Part shown: one piece after another, positions 35,574-45,072 of the stretch
Position numbering within the stretch: position 1 is the stretch's first letter
How the letters are laid out: each line of letters starts with the position of its first letter
Source: Agrostemma githago
Taxonomy: Eukaryota > Streptophyta > Magnoliopsida > Caryophyllales > Caryophyllaceae
DNA: 64,000 nt
Reading direction: 5' to 3'
NCBI GenBank assembly: GCA_958450325.1
Contig: OY288249.1
Coordinates: forward strand, 68,636,166-68,700,165
The notes under the pieces: generated by a model
What the model saw: only the letters and a program-made list of their open reading frames with translations
Databases searched by the model: none
Told to the model about the DNA's origin: nothing
Position numbers and translations under genes: made by a program

Positions 35574-37941
35574 TTAAGCAGGGGGAGCGTCTGGGCCAGA
35601 AGCCTCTCCCTCAGACAGCCTACGCATTTGAGCTTCATCCTTAGCTGTGTAAAGGGTCCGGAAAGCATCTTCGTCAAAACCCGGGAACATCTCCCTGACA
35701 GCCTCCATCACAACCTTCAAGCAGGAATTGGCACCATTAACGAAGCCCGCTGACACCGCCACTTCCACCTCCTGGAGAATCTCACTCCTCTCTCTCTCCC
35801 AGTCCTTGGTCTTCGTCGCCAGATCCTCGGTCTTCGCCGCCAAATCGCCAAGGGCCGTCTGCAGATCAGAGTTTGCCTTAGAAAGGCGATCACCAAGGTC
35901 AACAACGCTCTTCTTAGCATGGTCCAGTTCAGCCAAAGCTTTTCTGGCCCGCTCCAGTTCAGCAAAGGCCTGTTGTGCCCTCTTGGACTCCTCTCCCAGG
36001 CGAGACACCTCCCGTGTAGCTTTCTCGCTCTCAAACTTCCAATGGATAGCCCGACCCCCGGCCTCTTCTAGCTCAATCTCCTTTTTTGCCAACTGATCCT
36101 TCAGGCTGGCAATGAGAGCAACATCTCTCTCAACTGCAGAAAGGCGGTCTGGGTTAGCTAGTTCCTCATCACTCAGGCGACCAAGGGCAGCCAGCTCCGC
36201 GGAAGCCTGCATAATTCGGGAGGTGCGCTTAATGTACTGGGTCACTTGACTGGCAGCGGACTTAACGGTCTTGAGAAGATGGTCAGTCAAAACCGCCCCT
36301 GAGTCGGAGAGCAGGGCAGAAATATCCTGGCTGTCGCCCGCATTATAGTGGAACTCAACATTCTCCTCAGATAAAAGGGTGGCGGGAATCTCCGGAGCAA
36401 AACGCTTGGGTTCAGGCGTGGTAGTCTCCAAATCCACCACCTGGTCAACGTTAGGGGCCTCCCGACTCCTCTTTCTGGTCAGTGACCGGGGGGTACTCTC
36501 CCCAGTCTCCTCGGAGCCTGCGGTCCGCGGCTGCGAGGGAATTTGAATCCCTACTGAAAGGCCCTCTTGCCTGCCAATAGGCGAAGGAGTAGCCTCAAAA
36601 GCAATCGCCCTCGCAGCTGGCGAGGGAGTAGCCTCAGAAACCGCCGTCTTGGCGGGCGTAACTCGAGGAGGAGGGGGAAGCCTTGGCCTACTGAATGACA
36701 GGCCCTTCAAATGCTTCATCAGATTTTTCTCGCCTCTCCTAAAACCAGGGGGAAGAGAAGGGCGACTTTGGATAACAGTGAGGTGCTCGTCTAGCCCCAG
36801 GCGCCTCACCTCCCCTTTTTTCCAGATAAAAGTGGCAAGAGCTGCAAGACAAACAAACAGGCTGTCAGGGCATTTTCAAAAGAAAAAAAAAATAGGAAGG
36901 AATCACCAACGCTCCTGAACTACCTTTGTCTAGACCCGAATTCATGCCCAACCGGGTCAAATAATTATCAGTCGCTATAAGCTCCGCATGAGGGAGCCAT
37001 AAGGTGGGGCCATACACCCCGTACTTGTTAGAATGGCCTGCAAAGTAGGCCGTCAACTCTTTCTCCTTCTCACTTAGCTTAACCTCCAAGGCCTTTCCAC
37101 CCACGCCAGGGTGATACTCCTCAGGGGTCTCCATCCTGGTGTGGACATGATTCCTGAAGTGACGAGGAATCTTCCACCCATGGGTGCTGTGTATGTAAAG
37201 GAAGTTGTTCTTCCAATCCCTCAAGCTGTCCATACCAGGCCACACCAAACAATGTCCCTTCTGCCTCAAGAGGGACCAATAACCAGGGGAGCCCGAACTC
37301 CCAGAAGAAACCATCTGTAATCCCACCATAAACCGCAGGGCGTCGATAGAAGGCTCCATGCGGTGAAAAAGGCAGGTCCATACATATGAAATCAGCGCCC
37401 TGACGGCTGTGGCTGTCAGCTGCGCGACGGCGACGTTCATGCGCCTGAAGATCTCCTCTAAAGCAGGGTGTAGGGGGAAACGAAGGCCAAATTCCAAACA
37501 TTTGTGGTAAACAGCTATGCACCCATCCGGTGGGTTGCATACCGTATCTTTTTCGTCGGGGATAACAACAGTATACCCTTCCCCGAAATTATAGAGCCGC
37601 TCAATCACAACGGCAGCGTTCTTAGCAAGGATCACCTCCCGATTTTTCGGGTCGGGAAAAGTACTCAGAGGGATGCGGTATTTAACCTTATCTAGGTAAT
37701 AAACCCTACCCCTTTCCCGACGAACGAGGGGGCCGGAAGTTCTGGAAGGGTCAACTTCCAGCGCCTCGTCGTCTGAATCAACAGCATCATACGAAGGGGG
37801 GTCAGGAGAGTTGCCGCCCCCACTTCCCGACGAACGCTCATCCTCAAGGCCAACCTCCCTAGAGGAGGAGGCGAAGTCCATCCCTTCCCCCCTCTTTGGT
37901 GGGTCAGTGAAGGGCAAAATCCTTTCTCGGGTTCCAGACAT
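35574..37941 (-). CDS. Antisense spliced gene (putative gypsy-type transposon domain) of the inner element
   Basis: Model: complement(join(35574..36841, 36924..37941)), 761 residues. Donor CAAAG|GTAGTT, acceptor TTGCAG|CTC, and the frame stays open across. I start at MSGTRERILP. The N-terminal half (YYLDKVKYRIP, GYTVVIPDEKDTVCNPPDG, YHKCLEFGLRFPLHPALEEIF, LISYVWTCL) matches the plant 'putative gypsy-type transposon' family (formerly Transposase_28). The C-terminal half is a long predicted coiled coil (about residues 480-690, rich in Glu, Ala, Leu, Lys: LAKKEIELEEAGG, AFAELERARKALAEL). A TATA box lies about 245 bases upstream on the same strand. Its role is unknown; similar antisense ORFs are known in Tat elements and are not needed for reverse transcription. 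Confidence 0.82.
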
Positions 37942-38182
37942 GATTACTCTAAAAAGATGCGGAAAAAAGGAAATCGAAGAGAAAGAGAGTGGAGGATGAA
38001 AATCTGACCTAAGATCGCCTGACAACGCGCCGCAAGCCCGAAGAAAGAAGTCTCAGAGAAATGGAGATGCAAGAAAAAGATACGATTCGTCAATACTCCA
38101 AGGCTTTTGACAAGAAAGAAAGAATGAGAGATGTCAAAAGAGAAGAAAGATTGGAAAAGAGGAGAGTGATGGATAGTGGATC

Positions 38183-38190
38183 ACTTTTAT
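38183..38190 (-). promoter_or_regulatory. TATA box of the antisense gene at 37941
   Basis: CTATAAAAGTG on the minus strand, 242-249 bases before MSGTRERILP. It suggests transcription independent of the LTR. Confidence 0.5.
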
Positions 38191-38478
38191 AGAGGAAGGC
38201 ATGGCAAGAGTCACTCAGCCCTTTGAAATTCGCCCAAAGGCTGCGGTCCACGTGTCACCTCTGGGAAGGGTTGCCCTAGGCAGCTTCCCAAGAAAAAGAA
38301 TGATAACAAATAAATAAATATTAATAAACCCATATTAAAAATTCAAGTACGCAAAATATCCATTTCATTGAAAACACCGCAAGCGGAAGATACATCGTAA
38401 GGCATACATGAAAGGAAAATTACATAAGGCTTGGAAAAATTCCAGCCTGACAGAAATTAAAGGCCCTACCACGCAGGC

Positions 38479-39060
38479 CTAGTCGTCCCCCAAATCTGGA
38501 GAGTAATCTCCAGGACTGTCTGGGCTCCCGAGAGCCGAACCCCAATCCCAACTTGGGGAATCCAGAAAGGGGTCAGTTGCAGCGCCATCCTCGTCCCTAT
38601 CACTCAGGCAGCCGAGGCCTTCACTGTCGTCAGAATCACGGCTGCTGTCTTCCCAATCCCTTCCAAAAGGGACGGCTCGAGAATCGTCGCAAGTACGACA
38701 GCCTGTTTTCTTTACAGGCGAAGAAGGGCCCGACTCCAGGGAAGAGTCGGTATCGGAGTTAGGGCCAAATTGTTCAGGGTGCAGCCATGGAAAACACTCA
38801 TGGCACCCCCTGTCATAGCAGCCCCCTCCCTGGGGGCAACGCCTAAACCTAGGCACGGCAGGAGGAGAGGACCTCCTAGGGCGCTTGCCCATCCTGACAG
38901 AGGCCTTCCCTCTCCTCCGGCGAAGGCGAAGTCGGGAGCAACGGCTCCGGCGGACAGTTAAATAAGCAGCTCGTGCATATCTAAGTCGCCAAAATCCTCT
39001 GAAGATAAAGGAAACGTGTTTGACTCCGCGGCGGACAATACTTTTCTTAATCCAAGCCAT
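38479..39060 (-). CDS. Unknown antisense ORF of the inner element, basic then acidic
   Basis: 193 residues from MAWIKKSIV (an in-frame ATG at 39105 would add 15 hydrophobic residues). The first 75 residues are very Arg-rich (SRLRLRRRRGKASVRMGKRPRRS) like a nuclear or nucleolar signal or RNA-binding tail. A Cys/His cluster follows (CPQGGGCYDRGCHECFPWLH, then CRTCDDS). The last 90 residues are Ser/Asp/Glu-rich and resemble an acidic activation tail. I do not recognise the family. TATAAAA lies about 70 bases upstream. The ORF is open for its full length in a GC-rich region, so chance is possible. Confidence 0.5.
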   Translation of the reverse strand: MAWIKKSIVRRGVKHVSFIFRGFWRLRYARAAYLTVRRSRCSRLRLRRRRGKASVRMGKRPRRSSPPAVPRFRRCPQGGGCYDRGCHECFPWLHPEQFGPNSDTDSSLESGPSSPVKKTGCRTCDDSRAVPFGRDWEDSSRDSDDSEGLGCLSDRDEDGAATDPFLDSPSWDWGSALGSPDSPGDYSPDLGDD

Positions 39061-39128
39061 GTTTAGGATGAAGAAAATGTAAAGATTGAGGGTGGAATGA
39101 GGCACAAAGTAATCAGGGAAGCTAAAGG

Positions 39129-39135
39129 TTTTATA
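39129..39135 (-). promoter_or_regulatory. TATA box of the antisense ORF at 39060
   Basis: GTATAAAACC on the minus strand, 69-75 bases before MAWIKKS, a normal plant spacing if the leader is about 40 bases. Confidence 0.45.
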
Positions 39136-39401
39136 CTAAGGAAAATATCGCATTAATGACACCCCAACCACCTCTGCGAAGGAGAAAGCCAATCAGCAAA
39201 GCGGCACGCTGCCCAAAAATTCTCTATGCAGAGGAAGGTAATCATAACAAAGGACGCTTGAACTCCCTGCGTGCCCAGAGAAGTTAAAGCATTTTCCCTC
39301 GGGAACATGCGACGCATTAAATGCAAGTACCCAAAGAAGCAACCTCCCGCTGTCCTAGGGAAATACATCGCCTGCCGAGCTGGAACCCCGTTCCTCCTCA
39401 G

Positions 39402-39416
39402 CCGGCGAGGGCCAAT
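39402..39416 (+). other. Polypurine tract of the inner element
   Basis: CCGGCGAGGGCCAAT directly precedes the 3' LTR. It is only partly purine (GGCGAGGG) but correctly placed for plus-strand priming. Confidence 0.5.
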
Positions 39417-40077
39417 TGATGAGGGTTGGTTGCCTGTCATTGGCCGCCCGCCAATCGGGCCCCGAGGCGACCGAGCCCCAAGAAGGGGGAAGGATCTGTC
39501 CTGCTGCTCTTCCCATCAGTTGCTGGAATCTCCAAGTGTGGCCCCAATTCCTTGGGTCGTCCGCCAAACGGAGTAGACCAGGCCTGCCGCCTGCGTCCAG
39601 GGCATCCCCGCCTGAATAAAGCCAAAAGGGAACCAAGGACCCATCCGTCATTTTGCCTAAGGTAATTGGGAATGGAGGGATGGGAGGCCACCACTTGTCA
39701 CTCTCCCATCCAACCATTCCTCTTTCTCTTCTCTCTCTTGTGGGAAGGTATAAATACCTCCCCATTTCCCACATGAGGGGGGTTGGATTTTTCTCTCTCT
39801 AGACTCTTACTCCAAAAACGCCGCCTAGTTCCTCACGAGCTAGGTTCGTCAAGGCATTTCACGGACTGACTTAGGCATCGGAGGGGGTTTCCTCGGACAA
39901 CCTCCGAGGCCCTGTGCGTTCATTGTGCAGGGAGCAGGCCATTTCCGCCGGGAAGGTCCGATCTAAGGAGTGAGAGAAAGGGGAGACCAAGGGAAATCAA
40001 ACGATCAGTTGTTCGCAATTAACCCGATTATACAGCCCGGATCCTAGGCCGGGTGAATTGTTTCCGTGACCGGAACA
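39417..40077 (+). repeat. 3' LTR of the inner element
   Basis: 661 bp, one visible difference from the 5' copy (T at 39557). It ends in GAACA and is followed by the duplicated GATAC. Confidence 0.95.
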
Positions 40078-40251
40078 GATACGTAGGCAGCCCCTCAAAA
40101 GGGCACAACCACTGCAATCGAAAAAACAGGAACGGTTCTTTAATAAACCTTTCTTTATTTCAAAAAAATAAATAATAATAAAATTACAAAAAAAATCAAA
40201 AAAAAAAACCATCACAAAAAAATAATACTAATACTTAAATAATAAAAAAAG

Positions 40252-42022
40252 CTAAGGCATTTTTCCCTTTCCTTTGCCTTTAGCTTCCTTTTCGGTCCAT
40301 CGGCGTCGAGGTGGGGGTGAACGCTCCCTAATCACCAAGGGAACCTCCTTCGCCCGGGCTCGTTTCTTCAAACTCGACTCCCCGGTCACCTCGTTATCAC
40401 GCGGGCCTAGCCTATCTCGGACCGCCATCCTCGGTCCGAGTCTTCCCTCCAGATCACTAGCACCAGTCTCATTAGTCTGAGTCTTAGGTTTTGACTTGGA
40501 ATCCGACCCTGACTCAACAAAGGTATTGGGAGTCTCCACGAAGAACCGTCTATTGTTCTTGGCCGATTCTCGGCGGGCCAAATCTAGAGCTTCTTCGGTC
40601 TTCAAAGCTTTACGGGCCCCCTCGGATTTTTCAGAAGTCCATTTGCGATATGATTCAGAAACCCAAGTGGTGTGACAAGGGCGAGGTATAGTCCATATGA
40701 CACGAGTGAACCAACGCTGTAGCCACGTGTCACACATAGCGTCCGTCAATTGGGTCGAAACGCTAATTATTGCCTCAGTCTCAGGGATCTCCTGAAATGA
40801 ACCGAACTGTCTTAAGATACGGTCCGGATAAATATGGACAGTCCAGTCCAAAGACAAAATCACCAAATAACGGGCTTTGTCTCTCCTAGCTAATCCCGTC
40901 AGTCTCGAAAGGAACCACCAGATGACATTCCACCTGATCAAGGGCCCACCATGGAATGTTAGCTCTTCATCCCAAAATTTTTGAGTTACGGGATGACTTG
41001 GTCTTATTCGGCGAGACCTTGAACCGATCTGATTACTGCGATATTTGGATATATTCACCGGGGGCTCCATGATCGACAGACGCTCGAATAACCAGGTCTG
41101 CAAAATTTTCGAAAAGTCAAAAACTTTCGAAAAATCAAAAAATCAAAAAATCGAAAAAAAAAACAAAAAATTCGAAAAATTCGAAAAATCGGAAAAATTA
41201 AGAATTTTCGTAAAAATTCAAAAAAATCCGGCAAAATCGGGAATTTCGAAAAATTCGGCAAAATCGGGAATCTCGAAAAAAAAAACGGAAAATTGAAGAG
41301 TTCGAAAAAAAACGGGAAATTCGGATTTGTCATAAAAATCATGAAATTCGGGCAATTATTCGAGGAAAAAGATTAAATACCTGCAAAAGACGGATGCTCC
41401 CTGTCAATTGTTGATTTGATTCAAGCCTCCTAGCGTCAAGACCCATAATAATCTCCCCAGTTATCAGCCAAGCTGGGCTGTGACCTGTCTCCATCTGGTC
41501 AACTATGCTGATCAGCCTGATCTCACCTAAGCATGAGTCAGCATCCATTCGACCTTCGAAGGCGTACCTATGCAGCATACAAAAAGCAAAGGCCCTACGC
41601 CTATGGGTAGGAGTAATTCTTTCACCCACTGGGTTCATAAATTTATCAGCCAGGTCAAATAAGGAAACTGAATTTCCTTTCACCATACGGGCCGTCTCAG
41701 CATGCGACAACCCTAGAAAATCCCTCAGCCTCCTCCTTGGATCGGGATAAAATGGGGGAATAGCAGGACGAGCATTAGGGCACCACCCTCCAATAGCTGC
41801 TATCTCTTCAGGAAGAGGACATATTTCTCCTCGAGGAAATGCAAAAACATGAAAGGTAGTATCCCAAAAGGCTAAACAAGCATCAAGAAAATGCGAATCT
41901 ACCCTAAGTCGCTGAAGTGGGAATAAAGCCACAATTCCCATTTGAGTTAATTGGACTCTGTCTTCATCTCGGAAATCCTGGGCCCACGCGTGAAGCATTG
42001 CGGTCAAATGGTCAATACTCAT
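40252..42022 (-). CDS. Antisense plant mobile domain (PMD) gene of the outer element
   Basis: Model: complement(join(40252..41097, 41381..42022)), 495 residues. Donor TTGCAG|GTATTT, acceptor TTTGCAG|ACC, phase 0. Exon 1 carries the MAIN-like plant mobile domain: WDTTFHVFAFPRGEICPLPEEIAAIGGW and the block with HRRRAFAFCMLHRYAF. Exon 2 continues it (GGPLIRWNVIWWFLSRL) and ends in a Lys/Arg-rich tail with KKRARAKE and KGKGKGK, probably nuclear localisation signals. The intron (41098-41380) is almost all TTCGAAAAA-like low-complexity sequence. PMD proteins such as MAIN and MAIL1 act in nuclear gene and transposon silencing; PMD copies in gypsy elements are known. Function inside the element is unknown. 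Confidence 0.82.
41098..41380. repeat. Low-complexity AAATTCGAAA intron of the PMD gene
   Basis: Repeated TTCGAAAAATC, AAAATCGG and CAAAAAATC units in a strongly purine-biased plus strand. On the gene strand it is T-rich, which suits a plant intron. Confidence 0.6.
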
Positions 42023-42126
42023 CGCAAGAATAGTTTCTTTTGTTTTATCCTAAAAAGTCTAAGGGATTTTGAGATAAGAGAAAGGATTTGGGTGAGAATA
42101 TGAAAAATAAAGGAGCCAAAGCTCTC

Positions 42127-42134
42127 TATTTATA
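42127..42134 (-). promoter_or_regulatory. TATA box of the antisense PMD gene
   Basis: CTATTATAAATAGAGAG on the minus strand, about 105-112 bases before the ATG at 42022. With the consensus match it is a convincing separate promoter. Confidence 0.6.
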
Positions 42135-42672
42135 ATAGAGAATATCCCTCTTCCTAGTCATCGCAGGAATAGGATTTTACCAATTTTCCTCCTTCGCCTA
42201 GGCATACAAGGAATTTCCAAATATCCGTGTCAGAATCCGATTAGGAATCAAAGTCATCCCAAGCTTCCTTATTTCCAAACTTTTCAAAAAAATTCAGCCT
42301 TTTTATTTTCAAAATTTTCGAAAAATCGTCTTTTTCCCCAGCACGAGTCAGTGTTTCGCCTAAATGTTACATACAAATTATGTCAGCATACAGGTACACT
42401 CAAGACTCCCCGAGAATTCTAAGTTCCCTAGTGGAAAAGCTTCCGCGCAATTCTAAGATAGGATATATCTGCAAACAGATATACCCACAGCTTCCTAGGC
42501 AAGCTCCCGCGACACTATCAACATCAACTCAGGTATGATTTCTATTCCATGGCTGGCGAGCCCCTTACGCAGGTCTAATGGACCCTAAACGACCCGATCG
42601 GAAGTCTGCCAGGTTTTAATCCTTGATTGACCTGGTAGCTACTCTGACTTTTGCCTTGTCCAAGCCTCAGTC
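42135..42672. other. Spacer between PMD gene promoter and 3' LTR
   Basis: No ORF or repeat of note. It carries the upstream region of the antisense gene and the approach to the polypurine tract. Confidence 0.4.
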
Positions 42673-42685
42673 AGAGTGGGGGCTC
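42673..42685 (+). other. Polypurine tract of the outer element
   Basis: AGAGTGGGGGCTC directly before the TG of the 3' LTR, in the usual place and form for gypsy elements. Confidence 0.7.
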
Positions 42686-45067
42686 TGTAGACACCTACAT
42701 TTTGACCGCCAGGTGTCTATAGTAGTTCCCGCCAAACACCCGATGATGATAGGGCGTAAACGTGCTTTGACAGACTCGGATATGGGCTTGTAATCATGGA
42801 CATTTGGTTTAGACATTTTAAGGAGTACAAATCTCACAAAACGGACCTCAAATCCAGGCCCAGTGGGTCGTTTCGAGTCAAATAACACTAATTTGGGTCA
42901 AAACCGTCACCAGGGGTAAAACCGTCTTTTAGCGACCGAGTCAAAACCCGGTCAAAGATATTTCCCGAGACTTGTGGACCGACCGTGATGTCTCACGCGT
43001 CCCACTTCTGCCCAAATTCCTACAAAAATCAGCCTTCACAAATATTAAACAATTCTGTTTAAGGTGGAATTCGATCTCAAGTAGGAATTCTATCCGGAAA
43101 CCGAAACGGAATACCACCCAAGCTCAGATACTCGGCTGAAACAGCCGAGATATCACCCCAAACCAGCCGAGTTTTTGGCTTTCCCACCAAGAAACGAGAA
43201 TTCTATTCCTTCACGAACTCTCGTATTTCCTATCCAAACCGGTGTTTCTTGTCACACAAGTAAGGTCACCTCGGTTCCTATAAATAGGACCCTCCCTTCA
43301 ACCTCAAAAAACACGAACAATACACGATTTCATACACGAAAAATCAGACCAAAAATCCTAAGTTTTCAGCAGCCAAAAAAACAACATTCGAAGTCCCGAC
43401 GTAATCCCGAAGTAATTCCAACAATCCGACGAAACCGATCCCGTCCAAACCGGCCGATCCCACGCCACACACACACTCCAAACCGACACCTTAACTCACC
43501 CACATCATCTCGACGCTCCCGTGCCTAAGCCACCGTCCGACGAGCCATATACCGAGAACACAAAGCATGTAGGTTGAGGGTGCAAATCAAACCCGTCTCT
43601 TCCCTTTTCTCCCCCCTTTCTCTCGTTTTTATGGGTCTTGTCGGTCCTTTTTTTATTTTCTAATATCGATACTACTAAAACTATTTTCCTATATCGAATA
43701 TTCTTAAAATATGATATCGATTCTATATAATCGAATATCGTATCGAAAAGAATTATATTAAGGTTTCGACAACTTCATTTTATTTTTTGTTCGTTCAAAA
43801 TCTTTTTTTATAACTTTTCGTTCAAAATTCCTTTTTCCTATTTTTCGTTCAAAAACAAACTTTTTTTTAAAACCTTTTCTAAAATCATTCCGACTATTCG
43901 ATATCGATTTTATAATCGAATATCGAATACGACGAATATCGAAAACATGAACCGAATACAAATTAATTCATAACTTGTATACGATTCATCAAAAATAATA
44001 AATTTCGAACAAAGTCCGAAGGCCGGACCGCACACGGTCCGGACCCTTTTTTTGCGGTTTTTCGTTTATTTTATTTTTTATTATTTTACGAGACGATTTC
44101 TAAATTTACATCTTTTCCGAAACTATTCTAAATATTCGATAATCAACTATCGAATATAACGAATATCGAGAATATTAAGTCGAGTACGAATTATGCGATA
44201 TTCGTACGCGATTTAATCAAAATTTTCCAAAAAACGTTGACGATTTCAGGCTGCCACACGACCCGTATTAGTCACGGACGGGTCGCGCGGTTCTCGGCCG
44301 AGACCCTTTCTTTCTTTTTTTTTTATTTTATTTATTCTCGAACATCGTTTTTTATACAAAACAACGTTTTTAGTAATATTTTTCAGATTTCGATTATTTC
44401 TTATTTTCTCGATTTCAATTTTATTTATTATTATTTCAATCGTTACTAACTCGTTTTCTCGTGTTTGTAGCAACTTTTCTCTTATTTCTTTTTATCGTTT
44501 TATTAGACTAAAACGAACTTCACATGCTAAAAATAACTTTGACGATATTAGTTTAAACATGCATTAAACGACTTAGCAACCCATTTATTTATTTTCCTCA
44601 CATGTCTTAGGAAAATAATCTCTGCATATCATTTCATCGTCGAACTAACGCGTGTACACCAAAATCGAACGATATCTTAGTAAAGGCCGCTAAGTGCGGG
44701 CGGGGTTGGGTGTTCTCGCTGAACTTCCCAACACGTACCCTCACCCCTTACTCAGAACCATGGTTTCCGGATGTCCGAATCCATTGGCAACGAGAGTCAT
44801 TCAATATACGATTAACCGCCCAGTCGGCATCGGTATCGATATGCTAAGGGACGAACCCGATAAACTCTGACATCGGAAATGGGCCAGGCTTTAAGTATGG
44901 CCCACTACGACATAGAGTGGGTTCGAACGGTTCCGAATAACCATAAAATTCGGTGGCGACTCCTACTTCGATTTAAAATTCTATTCGATCCATCTCATAT
45001 GGAAATTCTATCGCCTCCCCAAAACCCGCGCTTCGCCGCGTCGGGGTGGACCTATGTCATGTCCACA
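42686..45067 (+). repeat. 3' LTR of the outer element
   Basis: 2382 bp, same length as the 5' LTR, with two visible substitutions (42696 T, 43055 C). It ends CCACA and is followed by CCATT at 45068-45072. Confidence 0.95.
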
Positions 45068-45072
45068 CCATT

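Larger units (their letters stand above)
28353..40077 (+). mobile_element. Inner Ty3/gypsy LTR retrotransposon, Tat/Retand-like
   Basis: 11,725 bp with LTRs of 661 bp, TGATGAGG...GAACA, and the duplication GATAC. Order: LTR, PBS, gag-pro-RT, integrase (RNase H mostly lost), a 125-bp tandem array, an antisense spliced gene, a second antisense ORF, PPT, LTR. Tandem repeats and antisense genes between pol and the 3' LTR are hallmarks known from Tat members such as Retand and Grande. The LTRs differ at one position by eye (28493 C, 39557 T), so this is recent. Confidence 0.93.
18406..45067 (+). mobile_element. Outer Ty3/gypsy LTR retrotransposon, Tat/Ogre-like
   Basis: Bounded by TG...CA LTRs of 2382 bp and the duplication CCATT. 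Total span is 26.7 kb, or about 14.9 kb without the inner element. Order: 5' LTR, PBS, leader of 1.1 kb, gag-pro-RT-RH-INT in one frame (with one frameshift), a spacer now holding the inner element, an antisense plant-mobile-domain gene, PPT, 3' LTR. Long LTRs, the gag-pol sequence and the antisense gene after pol point to the Tat lineage (Ogre/TatIV-V side). It sits in the RNase H codons of the LINE. LTR copies differ at 18416/42696 and 18775/43055 only, by eye, so the insertion is young. Confidence 0.93.
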
